Numbered from the stretch's first letter, positions 18,875 to 27,654 are shown. The stretch: 64,000 nucleotides of DNA from Porphyromonas gingivicanis JCM 15907 (GCF_000614585.1 NZ_BAKX01000009.1:1-64000); one strand, 5' to 3'. Numbers and translations are program-made. Notes: generated by a model from the letters alone, not told the origin.

Positions 18875-19267
18875 ATGAGACAGAAACTCACTTTAATCAC
18901 ATTGGGAGTAAAAGACTTTCAAAAGGCATTGGCTTTCTACGAGGGCTTAGGCTGGAAGAAATCGCAACAAAGCCAGGAAGCCTACGCATTGTGCCCTTTG
19001 GGTGGGATAGTTTTAGGATTATATCCACTGCAAGAATTGGAAAAAGACACAACGCTGAATTATCAGCAGGCGTCCTTTTCGGGCATGACAATCAGCTATA
19101 ATGCCACATCGGAGGAAGAAGTCAATGCAGTGATGCAGGAAGCCGAACGGTTCGGGGCAACCATTGTGAAGCCTGCGCAGAAAGTGTTTTGGGGCGGTTA
19201 CAGTGGCTATTTTAAGGATTTAGACGGCTATGTGTTCGAGGTTGCCTACAATCCTTTGGCAGATTGA
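18875..19267 (+). CDS. VOC (glyoxalase/bleomycin-resistance) family protein
   Basis: The 130-residue protein is a two-module VOC fold: ITLGVKDFQKALAFYEGLGW opens the first beta-alpha-beta-beta-beta unit, and GYSGYFKDLDGYVFEVAYNP closes the second with the usual D-x-G-x-x-x-E ligand pattern. It may bind a small molecule or metal; the substrate cannot be told. It is the first of six cargo genes on one transcript between the element HTH genes and its recombinases. Confidence 0.85.
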   Translation: MRQKLTLITLGVKDFQKALAFYEGLGWKKSQQSQEAYALCPLGGIVLGLYPLQELEKDTTLNYQQASFSGMTISYNATSEEEVNAVMQEAERFGATIVKPAQKVFWGGYSGYFKDLDGYVFEVAYNPLAD

Positions 19268-19305
19268 CAACGAGGGAAACCTTGTTATATAGTTCGTCAG
19301 ATGCA

Positions 19306-19575
19306 ATGACCAAAGAGCAGACCATTAAGGAATTAACGGTAATTCCCGGAATAGGAAAATCGCTTGCCACCGACTTGTGGAATATAGGTATAACTTCCAT
19401 TGACGACTTGAAAGGCAAAGACCCCGAAGTCCTCTTTACCTTATCCAACGACTATGCTGGAGTGGTGCAAGACCGTTGTGTATTGTACGCTTTCAGATGT
19501 GCGGTTTATTTTGCACAGACGCCACCAGAGCATCGGGAAAAAGAAAAACTGAACTGGTGGTTTTGGAAAGACTGA
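19306..19575 (+). CDS. Cdd1-like helix-hairpin-helix protein
   Basis: From the ATG at 19306 the protein has 89 residues; the frame is open from a TTG at 19264, overlapping the previous stop. It has a helix-hairpin-helix (IKELTVIPGIGKSLATDLWN, residues about 6-25, then GITSIDDLKG) and then a cysteine-containing helix and EKLNWWFWKD. This matches the pathogenicity-locus Cdd1 family (PF11731), of unknown function but often carried next to GNAT, DJ-1 and VOC genes on mobile elements. The hairpin suggests nucleic-acid or protein binding. Confidence 0.75.
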   Translation: MTKEQTIKELTVIPGIGKSLATDLWNIGITSIDDLKGKDPEVLFTLSNDYAGVVQDRCVLYAFRCAVYFAQTPPEHREKEKLNWWFWKD

Positions 19576-19661
19576 TAAAACAGTTGTCATATTCCGCCAA
19601 ATATGACGACATATTTTAACCATACCAACCGACAATCGAATAACGACTAAAACAAGAAGAT

Positions 19662-20183
19662 ATGGCACGAATCACATTTAGGATGAATGAATTTATAACA
19701 GCATTGTGTAGCAATACAAGGAATGGGCGAATCCCCGAAGAATATGATTTCTTCGGAGGTCTTATAGGCGAATGGGACATTGTGTGGAACGACCATTTGG
19801 AAGATGCCGAACCACGAAAGGTAAAGGGCGAATGGATATTTTCCCGAGTATTGGACGGTACGGCAGTGCAAGACCTTTTTATCGTCCCGTCTCGTGAGGA
19901 ACGCCTGATAAATAAACAACCCGATGCCGAATACGGAACGACACTCCGTATTTTTAATCCCGAGACAATGGCATGGGATATTTTCTATGGTTGTATGGGC
20001 GAGGCTATCCGACTGACCGCCCGAAAGGTTGGCAAAGAAATTATCCTGACTGAAAACACGACAGAGAAGATGAGGTATGTATTCTCTGATATAGCGACTT
20101 CTTCTTTTCTGTGGAGAAAAGAGCGAATGACCGAAAACGACGAGTGGCAAACCGTGGCGAAAGTAATGGCAGAGAGAAAATAA
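19662..20183 (+). CDS. uncharacterised protein, lipocalin-like (DUF1579-type)
   Basis: The 173-residue protein has a repeated beta-strand pattern typical of small barrel folds (FGGLIGEWDIVWNDHLED, then VKGEWIFSRVLDG and YGTTLRIFNPETMAWDI). It resembles DUF1579-like proteins; this is tentative. No catalytic motif is evident. It sits in the cargo operon, 13 bases before the DJ-1/PfpI gene. Confidence 0.6.
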   Translation: MARITFRMNEFITALCSNTRNGRIPEEYDFFGGLIGEWDIVWNDHLEDAEPRKVKGEWIFSRVLDGTAVQDLFIVPSREERLINKQPDAEYGTTLRIFNPETMAWDIFYGCMGEAIRLTARKVGKEIILTENTTEKMRYVFSDIATSSFLWRKERMTENDEWQTVAKVMAERK

Positions 20184-20196
20184 AATAAATGAACTG

Positions 20197-20793
20197 ATGA
20201 TGAAACAGAAAGTATTATTTATCTTATTGAATGAATATACCGATTGGGAGGGGGCTTTTCTCTCTACGGCTCTTCACGTGGGCGTGATACCGGGAGGTGA
20301 AATCAAGTATGAAGTGCATACCGTTGCCCCAACATCGGACGCTGTCCGTTCCATCGGAGGTTTCAGAACCTTGCCCGATTACTCTTTCGAGAATATGCCG
20401 AAAGATTATGCAGCCTTGGTACTTATCGGTGGCAACCGCTGGGATTCGTCCGAAGCGAAACTTGTCGCACCATTGGTGCAAGAGGCTTTAGATAAAGGTA
20501 AAATCGTCGGGGCAATATGTAACGGTGCTTCATTCCTCTGTTCTCACGGTTTCCTGAACAATGTAAAGCACACAGGCAACGGTCTCGACCAACTCAAAAA
20601 ATGGGGTGGTGAGAAATATACGAATGAAGCTGGATATGTGGAAGCACAAGCCGTTAGTAACAAGAATATTGTTACGGCAAATGGTGTAGGACATTTGGAA
20701 TTCACTCGTGAGATGCTTCTATTGCTGAAAGCCAATATCCCCGAACAGATTGCCCAATGGTATGATTTCTACAAAAACGGATTTGTGAGATAA
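20197..20793 (+). CDS. DJ-1/PfpI family protein
   Basis: The 198-residue protein has the DJ-1/PfpI fold with the nucleophile elbow GAICNGASFL (Cys about residue 108) and ALVLIGGNRWD before it. Family members act as glyoxalases, proteases, amidotransferases or chaperones; the exact role is unknown here. The length fits a single-domain member. It belongs to the six-gene cargo operon. Confidence 0.85.
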   Translation: MMKQKVLFILLNEYTDWEGAFLSTALHVGVIPGGEIKYEVHTVAPTSDAVRSIGGFRTLPDYSFENMPKDYAALVLIGGNRWDSSEAKLVAPLVQEALDKGKIVGAICNGASFLCSHGFLNNVKHTGNGLDQLKKWGGEKYTNEAGYVEAQAVSNKNIVTANGVGHLEFTREMLLLLKANIPEQIAQWYDFYKNGFVR

Positions 20794-20819
20794 CGACATT
20801 TTCTGAAATCCTAAACTTT

Positions 20820-21221
20820 ATGGTCGTAACATCAAACATAAAAGCTACGTTTCCATGCGATTTACAGAGAGTTTGGGAAATCGTAACATCGCTTACAGAT
20901 TACTCATGGAGAAGTGATATTGAAAGGATAGAAGTCGTATCAGATACGCAATTTGTAGAGATTGCGAAAGGTGGGTGCAGAACTGTTTTTACAATAACAA
21001 AACAAGACCCTAACTGCCTTTGGGAGTTTGATATGGAGAATAAAAATATGAAAGGCCATTGGAGCGGTGTTTTCAGTGGAAACGAAAAGACTGCCACAAT
21101 TGATTTCACGGAGTACATAGAGCCTAAGAAATGGTTTCCCAAACCGCTTGTAAAGATATATTTGAAGTACATGCAAGTCGGATATGTCCGAGATTTAAGG
21201 CAGGCATTGAAAATAAAATGA
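20820..21221 (+). CDS. SRPBCC (START-like) family protein
   Basis: The 133-residue protein begins with an ATFPCDLQRVWEIVTSLTDY segment typical of polyketide-cyclase/START-like domains. It continues with alternating strands and ends in a long C-terminal helix (VKIYLKYMQVGYVRDLRQAL), fitting a ligand-binding helix-grip fold. The ligand is unknown. Its stop overlaps the GNAT ATG (ATGA at 21218-21221). Confidence 0.75.
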   Translation: MVVTSNIKATFPCDLQRVWEIVTSLTDYSWRSDIERIEVVSDTQFVEIAKGGCRTVFTITKQDPNCLWEFDMENKNMKGHWSGVFSGNEKTATIDFTEYIEPKKWFPKPLVKIYLKYMQVGYVRDLRQALKIK

Positions 21222-21661
21222 CCATAGAATTTTACCCTATCAATAAACCAAGAGCAGTCGAACTTCTCGATTCTCTTATAAACGTATGGGAGAGAGCTGT
21301 TCGAGCAACTCATCTTTTTCTAACGGAACAAGATATTCAGAATCTTATTCCTCACGGTCGAAGAGCATTGAGTGTGGTTGATTTGTTTGTCGTGAATGAC
21401 AATGAATGCCCCATTGCGTTTATGGGCATCTCAGACGACAAGATAGAAATGCTGTTTGTTTCGCCTGATTATTTCAGAAAAGGCATAGGAAAAAGACTTA
21501 TTCGACTCGCCATTGACGAATGCAAAATACGCTATATTGATGTAAACGAACAAAATCCCAATGCTCTCGCATTCTATAAGAAAATGGGATTTCAAGTTTT
21601 CGAGAGAACAGAAACGGACGAACTTGGTAATCTTTTCCCGATATTAAAAATGAAACAATAA
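21218..21661 (+). CDS. GNAT family N-acetyltransferase
   Basis: From the coupled ATG at 21218 the protein has 147 residues. It shows motif A (EMLFVSPDYFRKGIGKRLIR, about residues 77-96, acetyl-CoA pyrophosphate loop FRKGIGKRL) and the C-terminal VNEQNPNALAFYKKMGFQVF signature. It should transfer an acetyl group to an amine, perhaps a drug, metabolite or protein. Last gene of the cargo operon, followed by a bidirectional terminator. Confidence 0.85.
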   Translation: MTIEFYPINKPRAVELLDSLINVWERAVRATHLFLTEQDIQNLIPHGRRALSVVDLFVVNDNECPIAFMGISDDKIEMLFVSPDYFRKGIGKRLIRLAIDECKIRYIDVNEQNPNALAFYKKMGFQVFERTETDELGNLFPILKMKQ

Positions 21662-21666
21662 AGAGA

Positions 21667-21700
21667 AAGAGCTTGCTCCATTAATGAGGAACAAGCTCTT
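21667..21700. terminator. bidirectional terminator between cargo and recombinase genes
   Basis: A 13-bp stem with one mismatch (21667-21679 with 21688-21700), loop 8 nt, followed by TTTTCATTTT. It separates convergent transcription of the cargo operon and the recombinases. Confidence 0.85.
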
Positions 21701-21712
21701 TTCATTTTAAGC

Positions 21713-22888
21713 CTATATATTCCTTTGTTGTATCAGCCTGTCCATATCCGAGGAAATCTTTTGATCAGTGATTTGGGCGTAGATTTGTGTGCTGGCAATG
21801 GACGAATGTCCCATCATTTTAGCAATGCTCTCTATCGGAATACCAGCCTCCAAGGTCAGCGTGCCGAACGAATGGCGAGCAAGATGGAATGAAAGAGACT
21901 GGCGGATACCGCAAGCCAAACCGATGGCTTTGAGGTGCGCCCAAACCTGTTTCTTGCTCTGTGTCGTGGGAAAGATTGGGGCTTCTTGATTGTTTTCTTT
22001 GGGAGGGTAAGCCGTTAGTATCTGCTCCGCTATCGGATGCAGGGGTATCAGGGCTTCCACGTCCGTTTTCTGTCGCTTCCTGCGTATGTAGCGTTTTCCC
22101 TCGCTGTTCGTTTCTATCTGACCATAGGAGAGCGAGCGGACATCAGAATACGCCAAGCCTGTGAATATGGAGAAAATGAATATCCGTCGGCTGAACTCCG
22201 CCTCCTCGTTCTGCAACGGAAGAGCGAGCAACCGTGCAACCTCCATTCTGTTGAGGAATCGAGATTTGCACACGACTCTTTCGTATTTTGCCCCCTCAAA
22301 AGGATTGCTGCGGATGGTCTGCTGACTTACTGCACGAGACATCAGCCGACTGAGCCAATAGACGAACTTGTTTGTAGAAAGTGGTGCATACCCTCTCTTA
22401 ATGAGAAAATGTCGGTAGGCATCAAAGAAGTCCATCGTCAAGGTTACTATGGGTATATCCTCCTTGCCCAAAGCCCCAACAAACTCCCTAAGGTGAATAT
22501 CACAACTCCGATAACTGTTGTAGGTATTCGTTCGCTTACCGACCTGCCGTTTGAGTTCCTCTGCACTTAGAGCAAGCAATGTCGTTGGATGGCTTCCAAT
22601 GCCCTGTAAATGAATTTTGAGCAATTCTGCACTGACCGCCCCATATTGGAAGAGAAGAGCATTGTAGCCTTGTGTTATCCGTTCTCGAAAGAGTTGTAGG
22701 CGTTGATTTGTCTTCTTGTCGTTTGTCTCGCCAAGTTTGACACTCCATAAGGAGGGAACGATACTCTCGCCTGTGGTCATCGCTACGTTTGAGCCGTCAA
22801 TGGTGATACGACAGAGGATAGCTGTTGTACCGTCTGCTTTCGTCTTGCTTCTGTTGATATAGAATAGAATTTTGAATGTACTGCGCAT
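21713..22888 (-). CDS. tyrosine recombinase/integrase (second of a tandem pair)
   Basis: The 391-residue protein has an Arm-binding N terminus, a SAM-like core-binding domain and a catalytic domain with LSFHLARHSFGTL (H-x-x-R), GHSSIASTQIYAQ (catalytic Tyr near residue 373) and an IntDOT-like box I TGLAYSDV, in which the usual first Arg is replaced by Ala. IntDOT of CTnDOT also lacks that Arg. It should catalyse integration and excision of the element. It follows the other integrase after 4 bases and is probably co-transcribed. Confidence 0.9.
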   Translation of the reverse strand: MRSTFKILFYINRSKTKADGTTAILCRITIDGSNVAMTTGESIVPSLWSVKLGETNDKKTNQRLQLFRERITQGYNALLFQYGAVSAELLKIHLQGIGSHPTTLLALSAEELKRQVGKRTNTYNSYRSCDIHLREFVGALGKEDIPIVTLTMDFFDAYRHFLIKRGYAPLSTNKFVYWLSRLMSRAVSQQTIRSNPFEGAKYERVVCKSRFLNRMEVARLLALPLQNEEAEFSRRIFIFSIFTGLAYSDVRSLSYGQIETNSEGKRYIRRKRQKTDVEALIPLHPIAEQILTAYPPKENNQEAPIFPTTQSKKQVWAHLKAIGLACGIRQSLSFHLARHSFGTLTLEAGIPIESIAKMMGHSSIASTQIYAQITDQKISSDMDRLIQQRNI

Positions 22889-22892
22889 GGTC

Positions 22893-24143
22893 TTAAAGTG
22901 TAAGGGTCAAATCTTTGGTGAAGGAAATGAAACGCTCAAACTCATCGAAGAGTTTCGTTGGGGTAACGTGGGCGTATCGCTCGGTGGTCTCTATCCGCCT
23001 ATGCCCCAGCATACGACTGACGGTTTCTATTGGCACCCCATTCTCAAGTGTTATCAGTGTTGCGAAAGTGTGCCGCCCTACGTGTGCGGTAATGGGAATT
23101 GTTATTCCTGCCCGATGTTGCAGCCCTTTCAGAAGATAGCGGTAAGTGGTATAAGGGATGTTCGGGAAAAGCGTATCTCGTTCTTCCGAGCTGTACTTTT
23201 CAATAATATGTTCTGCTTCGGGCAGTAATTTAACCCGACTTAAAGAATCAGTCTTCTGTCTCTGAAACTTCAACCAACTTTTGCCCTCATCGTCAAGAAA
23301 AAGATGTTCCTGATTGAGACACATCATATCACAATAGGATACTCCTGTATAGCACGAGAAGAGAAAGAGATTGCGTGCAGTCTCCAATTCCTTTTCATAT
23401 TCATTCAGCTTCAGGCTCTGCAATTTCTCAAACGAAGCCTTATCTAATGCTCGTGGCATCTTTGCATCGCCTTTCTCTATTTTCACAAAGTCCAATATGG
23501 GGCGTTCCGTTATTCCCTCATTGAAAGCCATCTTGCAGGTCTTCTTGACCAATTGGGCTAACCTGCAAAAGTAAGCCTGCGAATAGCCCAGCTTGCTTTT
23601 CGCATAATGTTGGAAGTTGTCCAAGAAATCATCCTCGATTTGCGTAAAGGTCAAATCCTTGACTTTGTAATGGTTGAGAATGAAACGGCTTAACTGCTTT
23701 CGTGTATTGCGATAGATAGCAAACGATTGCCTCTTGATGTCTGTCCCGATACGTTTTTCCGCCTCTTCCACCATTCTGTCGTATTGTTGCAACAGGGTAA
23801 CACGTCCTTGCATACAGCCTTGGAATGCTTCCTTGATGTCTGTGGCTGTAAATTCCACACCTCGCTCACAGAGGACTTGATACGCTTCCTGTATCGAGAG
23901 TAGAAGCCGTTCCAAATTAGCATTGGTTTCCACCGCCTCTTGGCTCTTGCCATTCAGTCGGCTTTCACGCACGTTCCACAACTTGGGATTGCACGACAGC
24001 TTACTGCTGAATTGTGCCATCGTGCGGTCGTAAGTAATACGCCCCATTATCGGAGCCAGCCCCGCCTTGTTCAATCCGCCCTTTTTGAGGTAGAGCAACA
24101 CCTTCATTTTGTCTTTTTTCATACGCTTCTTTTTTATGGGCAA
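22893..24143 (-). CDS. tyrosine recombinase/integrase (first of a tandem pair)
   Basis: The 416-residue protein has catalytic residues in ITAHVGRHTFATL and GHRRIETTERYAHV (Tyr about residue 393), with box I TGVSYCDM, where Ser takes the place of the first Arg. The pair of recombinases lies at the right end of the element, close to the junction in the helicase gene at about 24420. Elements with two or three tandem tyrosine recombinases are known in Bacteroidetes. Either one or both may be needed for recombination. Confidence 0.9.
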   Translation of the reverse strand: MPIKKKRMKKDKMKVLLYLKKGGLNKAGLAPIMGRITYDRTMAQFSSKLSCNPKLWNVRESRLNGKSQEAVETNANLERLLLSIQEAYQVLCERGVEFTATDIKEAFQGCMQGRVTLLQQYDRMVEEAEKRIGTDIKRQSFAIYRNTRKQLSRFILNHYKVKDLTFTQIEDDFLDNFQHYAKSKLGYSQAYFCRLAQLVKKTCKMAFNEGITERPILDFVKIEKGDAKMPRALDKASFEKLQSLKLNEYEKELETARNLFLFSCYTGVSYCDMMCLNQEHLFLDDEGKSWLKFQRQKTDSLSRVKLLPEAEHIIEKYSSEERDTLFPNIPYTTYRYLLKGLQHRAGITIPITAHVGRHTFATLITLENGVPIETVSRMLGHRRIETTERYAHVTPTKLFDEFERFISFTKDLTLTL

Positions 24144-24432
24144 AGTTACCCGATTTTGAAGCGTTTTTAGCTACGCAAAACATTGTTATTCAGCGCGTAA
24201 GCGTCAATTTGCGAGATATTATAACCGCTGTGGTAATCGCTTTCCGTTACCTCGTACTAACGATATGGTTTAGACTAACGATTTGGTAACGCATCTTCTG
24301 CGCAAATCCACATTTTCTGCACTTTTCACCTCCAAGCAAACCACTGCATCAAATCGCATTTCTCACACATTTCCAAACACTTAACACTCATCTGCAACTT
24401 TCAGGACTTTACGCATATAATCTCCGAATAGA
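24144..24432. other. right end of the mobilizable element with attachment junction
   Basis: Upstream of the first integrase lie about 250 bases without a gene, then the junction with the helicase gene at 24400-24432, which on the minus strand reads TATTCGGAGATT then element sequence. Core-type recombinase binding sites are expected here but cannot be assigned by eye. Confidence 0.55.
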
Positions 24433-24630
24433 CATTCCACTCTCCGGGCTTGTAAGTCCCGAGGTCAGAGAAGACAAATTGCGTTCCTTTTTGTGCCTTG
24501 TACTTTTGATAGTAGTCGTTAAGCATTTTGGCGCAGTGGGAAGCCTTATTGTCGATGTGGTCTTCGTAGGCAGGATCAATCATGCGTAGGTCAAGACTCA
24601 TCTTCCGTGCGTAGTCGGCAGGCAGAAATC
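24401..24630 (-). pseudogene. internal fragment of the split SNF2-type helicase gene
   Basis: About 70 codons (ADYARKMSLDLRMIDPAYED, through QFVFSDLGTYKPGEWNVYSEI) directly precede, in the intact family, the sequence KRKLTEDYG now found at about 14770. The fragment ends at the attachment junction and picks up ICVKS and a stop from the element. Upstream, at about 24630, the helicase sequence stops abruptly against unrelated DNA, so the roughly 1,000 or more residues of the N-terminal part are missing. A second rearrangement must have removed them. Confidence 0.8.
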
Positions 24631-24896
24631 AAGGGATAAGTAGGGAAACGGAGAAATAGATAATCGTTTGTTTATCATAGTATTGTCGTTTTTCTGCGTT
24701 GAAAGGGGAAGGCAAAAGGGGGCGATTTTCGGCAGGAGTTCCGTGGGTAAATCGTAACCCCTTGCCGCCCGAAGCAAAAAGGGGTTACGATTTGAGTCTA
24801 AATATCTGTTGATTAGATTTTTATTCACTCCCTCTCCGCCTTTTGCATAGCTCATAAGCACTGAGTCAAAAGTAACTTTGTAACAAAGAAAAAGCT
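24631..24896 (+). promoter_or_regulatory. spacer with promoter of the broken integrase
   Basis: The -7 box TAACTTTG lies at 24873-24880, 17 bases before the integrase ATG. The rest of the spacer has no gene. A conjugative-transposon end is expected here. Confidence 0.6.
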
Positions 24897-26115
24897 ATGC
24901 AAACAGAACAACTTAAAGTCTCGTTTTTCGTGCAAGCGAAGCGAGCCGACCAGCATGGCAATGCCCCCATCTTTGGGCGTATTGCTCTCGGCAGGAGCAG
25001 TGCAGACTTCGCCGTCAAACTCAAAGCCCCTCTTGCCCTCTGGGATAGTCGTAAGCAACGACTTCTCGGCAAGAGCTATATAGCCGTAAGCCTTAATCAG
25101 CGACTGAATGAGTGTATAGCACTCATTCATACACGCTACCGTAAACTCAGTGAAAGAGGAGAAGCCGTAACAGCCCACGAAGTACGAGATGCCTACCAAG
25201 GGCAAATATAAGAGGAGGGCTTTCTATTGAAAAGCTACGAAGCCTACCTTAATCAGATGCAATCACGTATCGGTGTAGACAGAGCCTTGAAAACATTCAA
25301 GCTCCGCACCTATCAGCTCTCTCTACTTCGTGAATATGTGCGAAAGCGTTATAAGCTCAAGGATATTACCCTAAACCAGCTCGACAAAGCCTTCATTGAG
25401 GGCTTTGAGTATTACCTCACGATAGACCGAGCTTAAAGCCAAGTACTATTGCAAGCACGCTCTCTAGCTTGCAGACCATCGTCCTGCAAGCCGTAAGACG
25501 AGGCAACTTAGACCTCAATCCCTTCATCGGTTACAGCTACGACCGCCCCAAGGGCGAGCCACGAAGCATGACAAGGGCAGAATTGCAAGCTCTCATCGCC
25601 TTGGAGATAGCGTGGGAGAACTACCGCATCGTGCGAGACCTCTTCGTTTTTCCTGCTTTACAGGCTTGGCGATTTCCGATGTACGTAATCTTAGAGAGGA
25701 GCAGCTTGTAACCGAGGAGGGCGAACTATGGATTAAGGGCAGACGACAAAAGACGAAAAGCCCTTATCGTGTGCAGGTGCTACCGCCAGCCCTCACGATG
25801 ATAGAGCGGTATCGAGGCAAGCGAGCAGGCTTTGTCTTTGATGTACCAAGCGTGGATGTCGTACTCAATGGCATGCACTACCTCCGAAAACAACTCCAGA
25901 TGGACAGACCGCTGACCTTTCACATGGCTCGCCACACCTTTGCAACGATGTCGCTCTCTAAAGGTGTACCTATCGAAAGCGTATCGAAGATGCTAGGGCA
26001 TACCAACATAAAGACCACGCAAATCTATGCTCGTATCACTAACAAAAAAATAGAGCATGATATGGAGCAACTCGCTGAAAAACTTGATAAATTCAATACC
26101 GCCATGGGCATCTAA
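24897..26115 (+). pseudogene. broken tyrosine recombinase of the conjugative transposon
   Basis: Four frames make up one integrase of about 405 residues. The N-terminal Arm domain (QTEQLKVSFFVQAKRADQ) stops at a TAA at 25209-25211. The core-binding part (LKSYEAYLNQMQSRIG) stops at a TAA near 25434. The following part (IASTLSSLQTIVLQAVRRGN) shifts frame near 25660. The catalytic end (HMARHTFATM, GHTNIKTTQIYAR) closes at 26115. Several independent lesions make restoration by one sequencing correction unlikely. The conjugative transposon has therefore lost its own integrase. Confidence 0.85.
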
Positions 26116-26150
26116 CAAAGACTTGTTTCATCTAAAATCAGAATGATATT

Positions 26151-26621
26151 ATGAATCAGACTAAGAAAGAGCTTTCTTACTTCCGTTTGAAGTTGGAAAC
26201 TTACCTCAATGATTATCACTCCGAGTTAATGACAGACACAGCCTTTATTTCAGCTCGTGTCGATGCAACACTCACCGCTTACTGCGATGCCATATCGCAG
26301 GGCTTCTCCCACCTCGAAGCTGAGGCGATGTCGAGCGAAGTCCTTTACCAAGGATTACACTTCTCTAAGCACAATACCCTTGTGTCTATTTTAGAGAATG
26401 AGTTCAGCAAAGAATTGCCCGAACCACTACCAGAAAAATTTGCTCCCATTCTACTTGGCAATCAATTCATTCAAGCAGTCTTCGCGAAGTATGACCTCAC
26501 AGACGACTTCGACGGAAGCACTGAGTACCAGGCTCTCTACACCGAACTCACAGGCACGATTGTCGAGCTTATCGAGAATAACAACTTGCCTACGATGGAG
26601 AAGGCTGAAGCATCGAAGTAA
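26151..26621 (+). CDS. DUF1896 family protein
   Basis: The 156-residue helical protein (LSYFRLKLETYLNDYH, ARVDATLTAYCDAISQG, EAEAMSSEVLYQGLHFSKHN) matches DUF1896, found in nearly all Bacteroides-type conjugative transposons right after the integrase or near the helicase genes. Function unknown. It lies 35 bases after the broken integrase. Its presence in this position supports assigning the region to such an element. Confidence 0.8.
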   Translation: MNQTKKELSYFRLKLETYLNDYHSELMTDTAFISARVDATLTAYCDAISQGFSHLEAEAMSSEVLYQGLHFSKHNTLVSILENEFSKELPEPLPEKFAPILLGNQFIQAVFAKYDLTDDFDGSTEYQALYTELTGTIVELIENNNLPTMEKAEASK

Positions 26622-26633
26622 CTTAATCCTATC

Positions 26634-26752
26634 GGGAGCATTGGAGCATCAAGAGCCAAGATATACACTCCGTCCCACACGCCAAGGCGCAAGACCTTGT
26701 CTTTGGAGGTCGGAGTATCTTGGGCTCGCTCTTGAAACTCTAAAATGCTCCC
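26634..26752 (+). ncRNA. 119-nt long hairpin between DUF1896 and a membrane-protein gene
   Basis: The outer arms GGGAGCA/TGCTCCC (26634-26640, 26746-26752) are followed inward by CAAGAG/CTCTTG, CCAAGATA/TATCTTGG and CTCCG/CGGAG (26668-26672 with 26711-26715). An apical CCAAGG/CTTTGG pairing lies around 26682-26706. The whole segment folds into one long rod with internal loops. The right arm ends 5 bases before the ATG at 26757. It could be a structured RNA, a 5' UTR element or a small non-autonomous repeat. Confidence 0.55.
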
Positions 26753-26756
26753 AGAT

Positions 26757-27086
26757 ATGAATACTTCAGTTATGAATCACGATGTACACAGCCCCATCTT
26801 CATTCGGGCAAAGTCTACTAACGATAAACCACAGACAGCCAAGCCTGTCCGTAGCATCGACTGGCGACGGTTCATCGAGCTGACGCTCCTTCTCTCTGTC
26901 GTGGTCGCAGCTGTCTATTTCATCGCCAAGCTCGTTACTCCTCAAGTCGTAACCGTCATTGGCATCTTCGTGGGCTTCCTGGTACTGCGGTTCGTGGTAA
27001 GGACCATTCTGCAAATCACTTTCACCATTCTCGGCTATCTCTTCTGGTTAGCCATCTTGGCGGCAATACTGATTTGCATCTTCTAA
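26757..27086 (+). CDS. small inner-membrane protein
   Basis: From the ATG at 26757 the protein has 109 residues: a polar N terminus and a basic stretch, followed by two or three membrane helices (LTLLLSVVVAAVYFIAKL, VVTVIGIFVGFLVL, ILGYLFWLAILAAILICIF). No family recognised. Such small membrane proteins are common near the integrase end of these elements. The frame is open slightly upstream, but the hairpin argues for the 26757 (or 26772) start. Confidence 0.6.
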   Translation: MNTSVMNHDVHSPIFIRAKSTNDKPQTAKPVRSIDWRRFIELTLLLSVVVAAVYFIAKLVTPQVVTVIGIFVGFLVLRFVVRTILQITFTILGYLFWLAILAAILICIF

Positions 27087-27104
27087 TGATTTTGAGTCAA
27101 AAGG

Positions 27105-27140
27105 AAACGGCTGACCTTTCTTCGACAAGGTCAGCCGTTT
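27105..27140. terminator. bidirectional terminator
   Basis: A perfect 14-bp stem (27105-27118 with 27127-27140), 8-nt loop, T5 after the right arm. It lies between the membrane-protein gene and the oppositely oriented lipoprotein gene. Confidence 0.9.
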
Positions 27141-27159
27141 TTGTAAGTGTTCTTGAAAT

Positions 27160-27654
27160 TCACCTGAACACAGCTTTTAATGCTCTAGTCACAGCCTGCT
27201 TTACATCTTCTGCTTCTGTGCTCCCACAACCTTCTGCTGTTGTTGTACATAATAACTCTCCTGTTGCAGCCGAGATAAACTGAAGTGTTACTTCTATCGT
27301 ATATCCTCCTAGACCTACATTCCGTCTATCACTTTCTCCATAGTTTACAATGATAGTTTCTTCTCGAAATCGTTCATCTAACTCATTTATTATTATATAC
27401 CCTTTTTTAGACAACATCCCAGCTATCACATCCCGAGGATTCACAGATTGGCTATAGGGTAGTACCATACCAGAAATAACGACAGCAGTAGACCCGTGTA
27501 CGGTTTGAGTCGATGGAATATAAACACGAGTAAATTGACTTATATCCCTTTTCAAAGTTACATTTGCAGGACGCAAAGTAACACAACTTGAAAAAATGCC
27601 CAATGAGATTATAAAAAGAGCAAGTACCTTATATACGGACCGAAGAAACTTCAT
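27160..27654 (-). CDS. lipoprotein, unknown function
   Basis: The 164-residue protein has a signal peptide with lipobox IFSSC (Cys about residue 24). Its mature part resembles small outer-membrane-associated lipoproteins (RVYIPSTQTVHGSTAVVISG, IEVTLQFISAATGELLCTTT). The latter part is like periplasmic proteins of the LPS-assembly-lipoprotein type, but I cannot assign a family. Promoter: minus-strand TATCTTTG at 27675-27682. Confidence 0.75.
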   Translation of the reverse strand: MKFLRSVYKVLALFIISLGIFSSCVTLRPANVTLKRDISQFTRVYIPSTQTVHGSTAVVISGMVLPYSQSVNPRDVIAGMLSKKGYIIINELDERFREETIIVNYGESDRRNVGLGGYTIEVTLQFISAATGELLCTTTAEGCGSTEAEDVKQAVTRALKAVFR

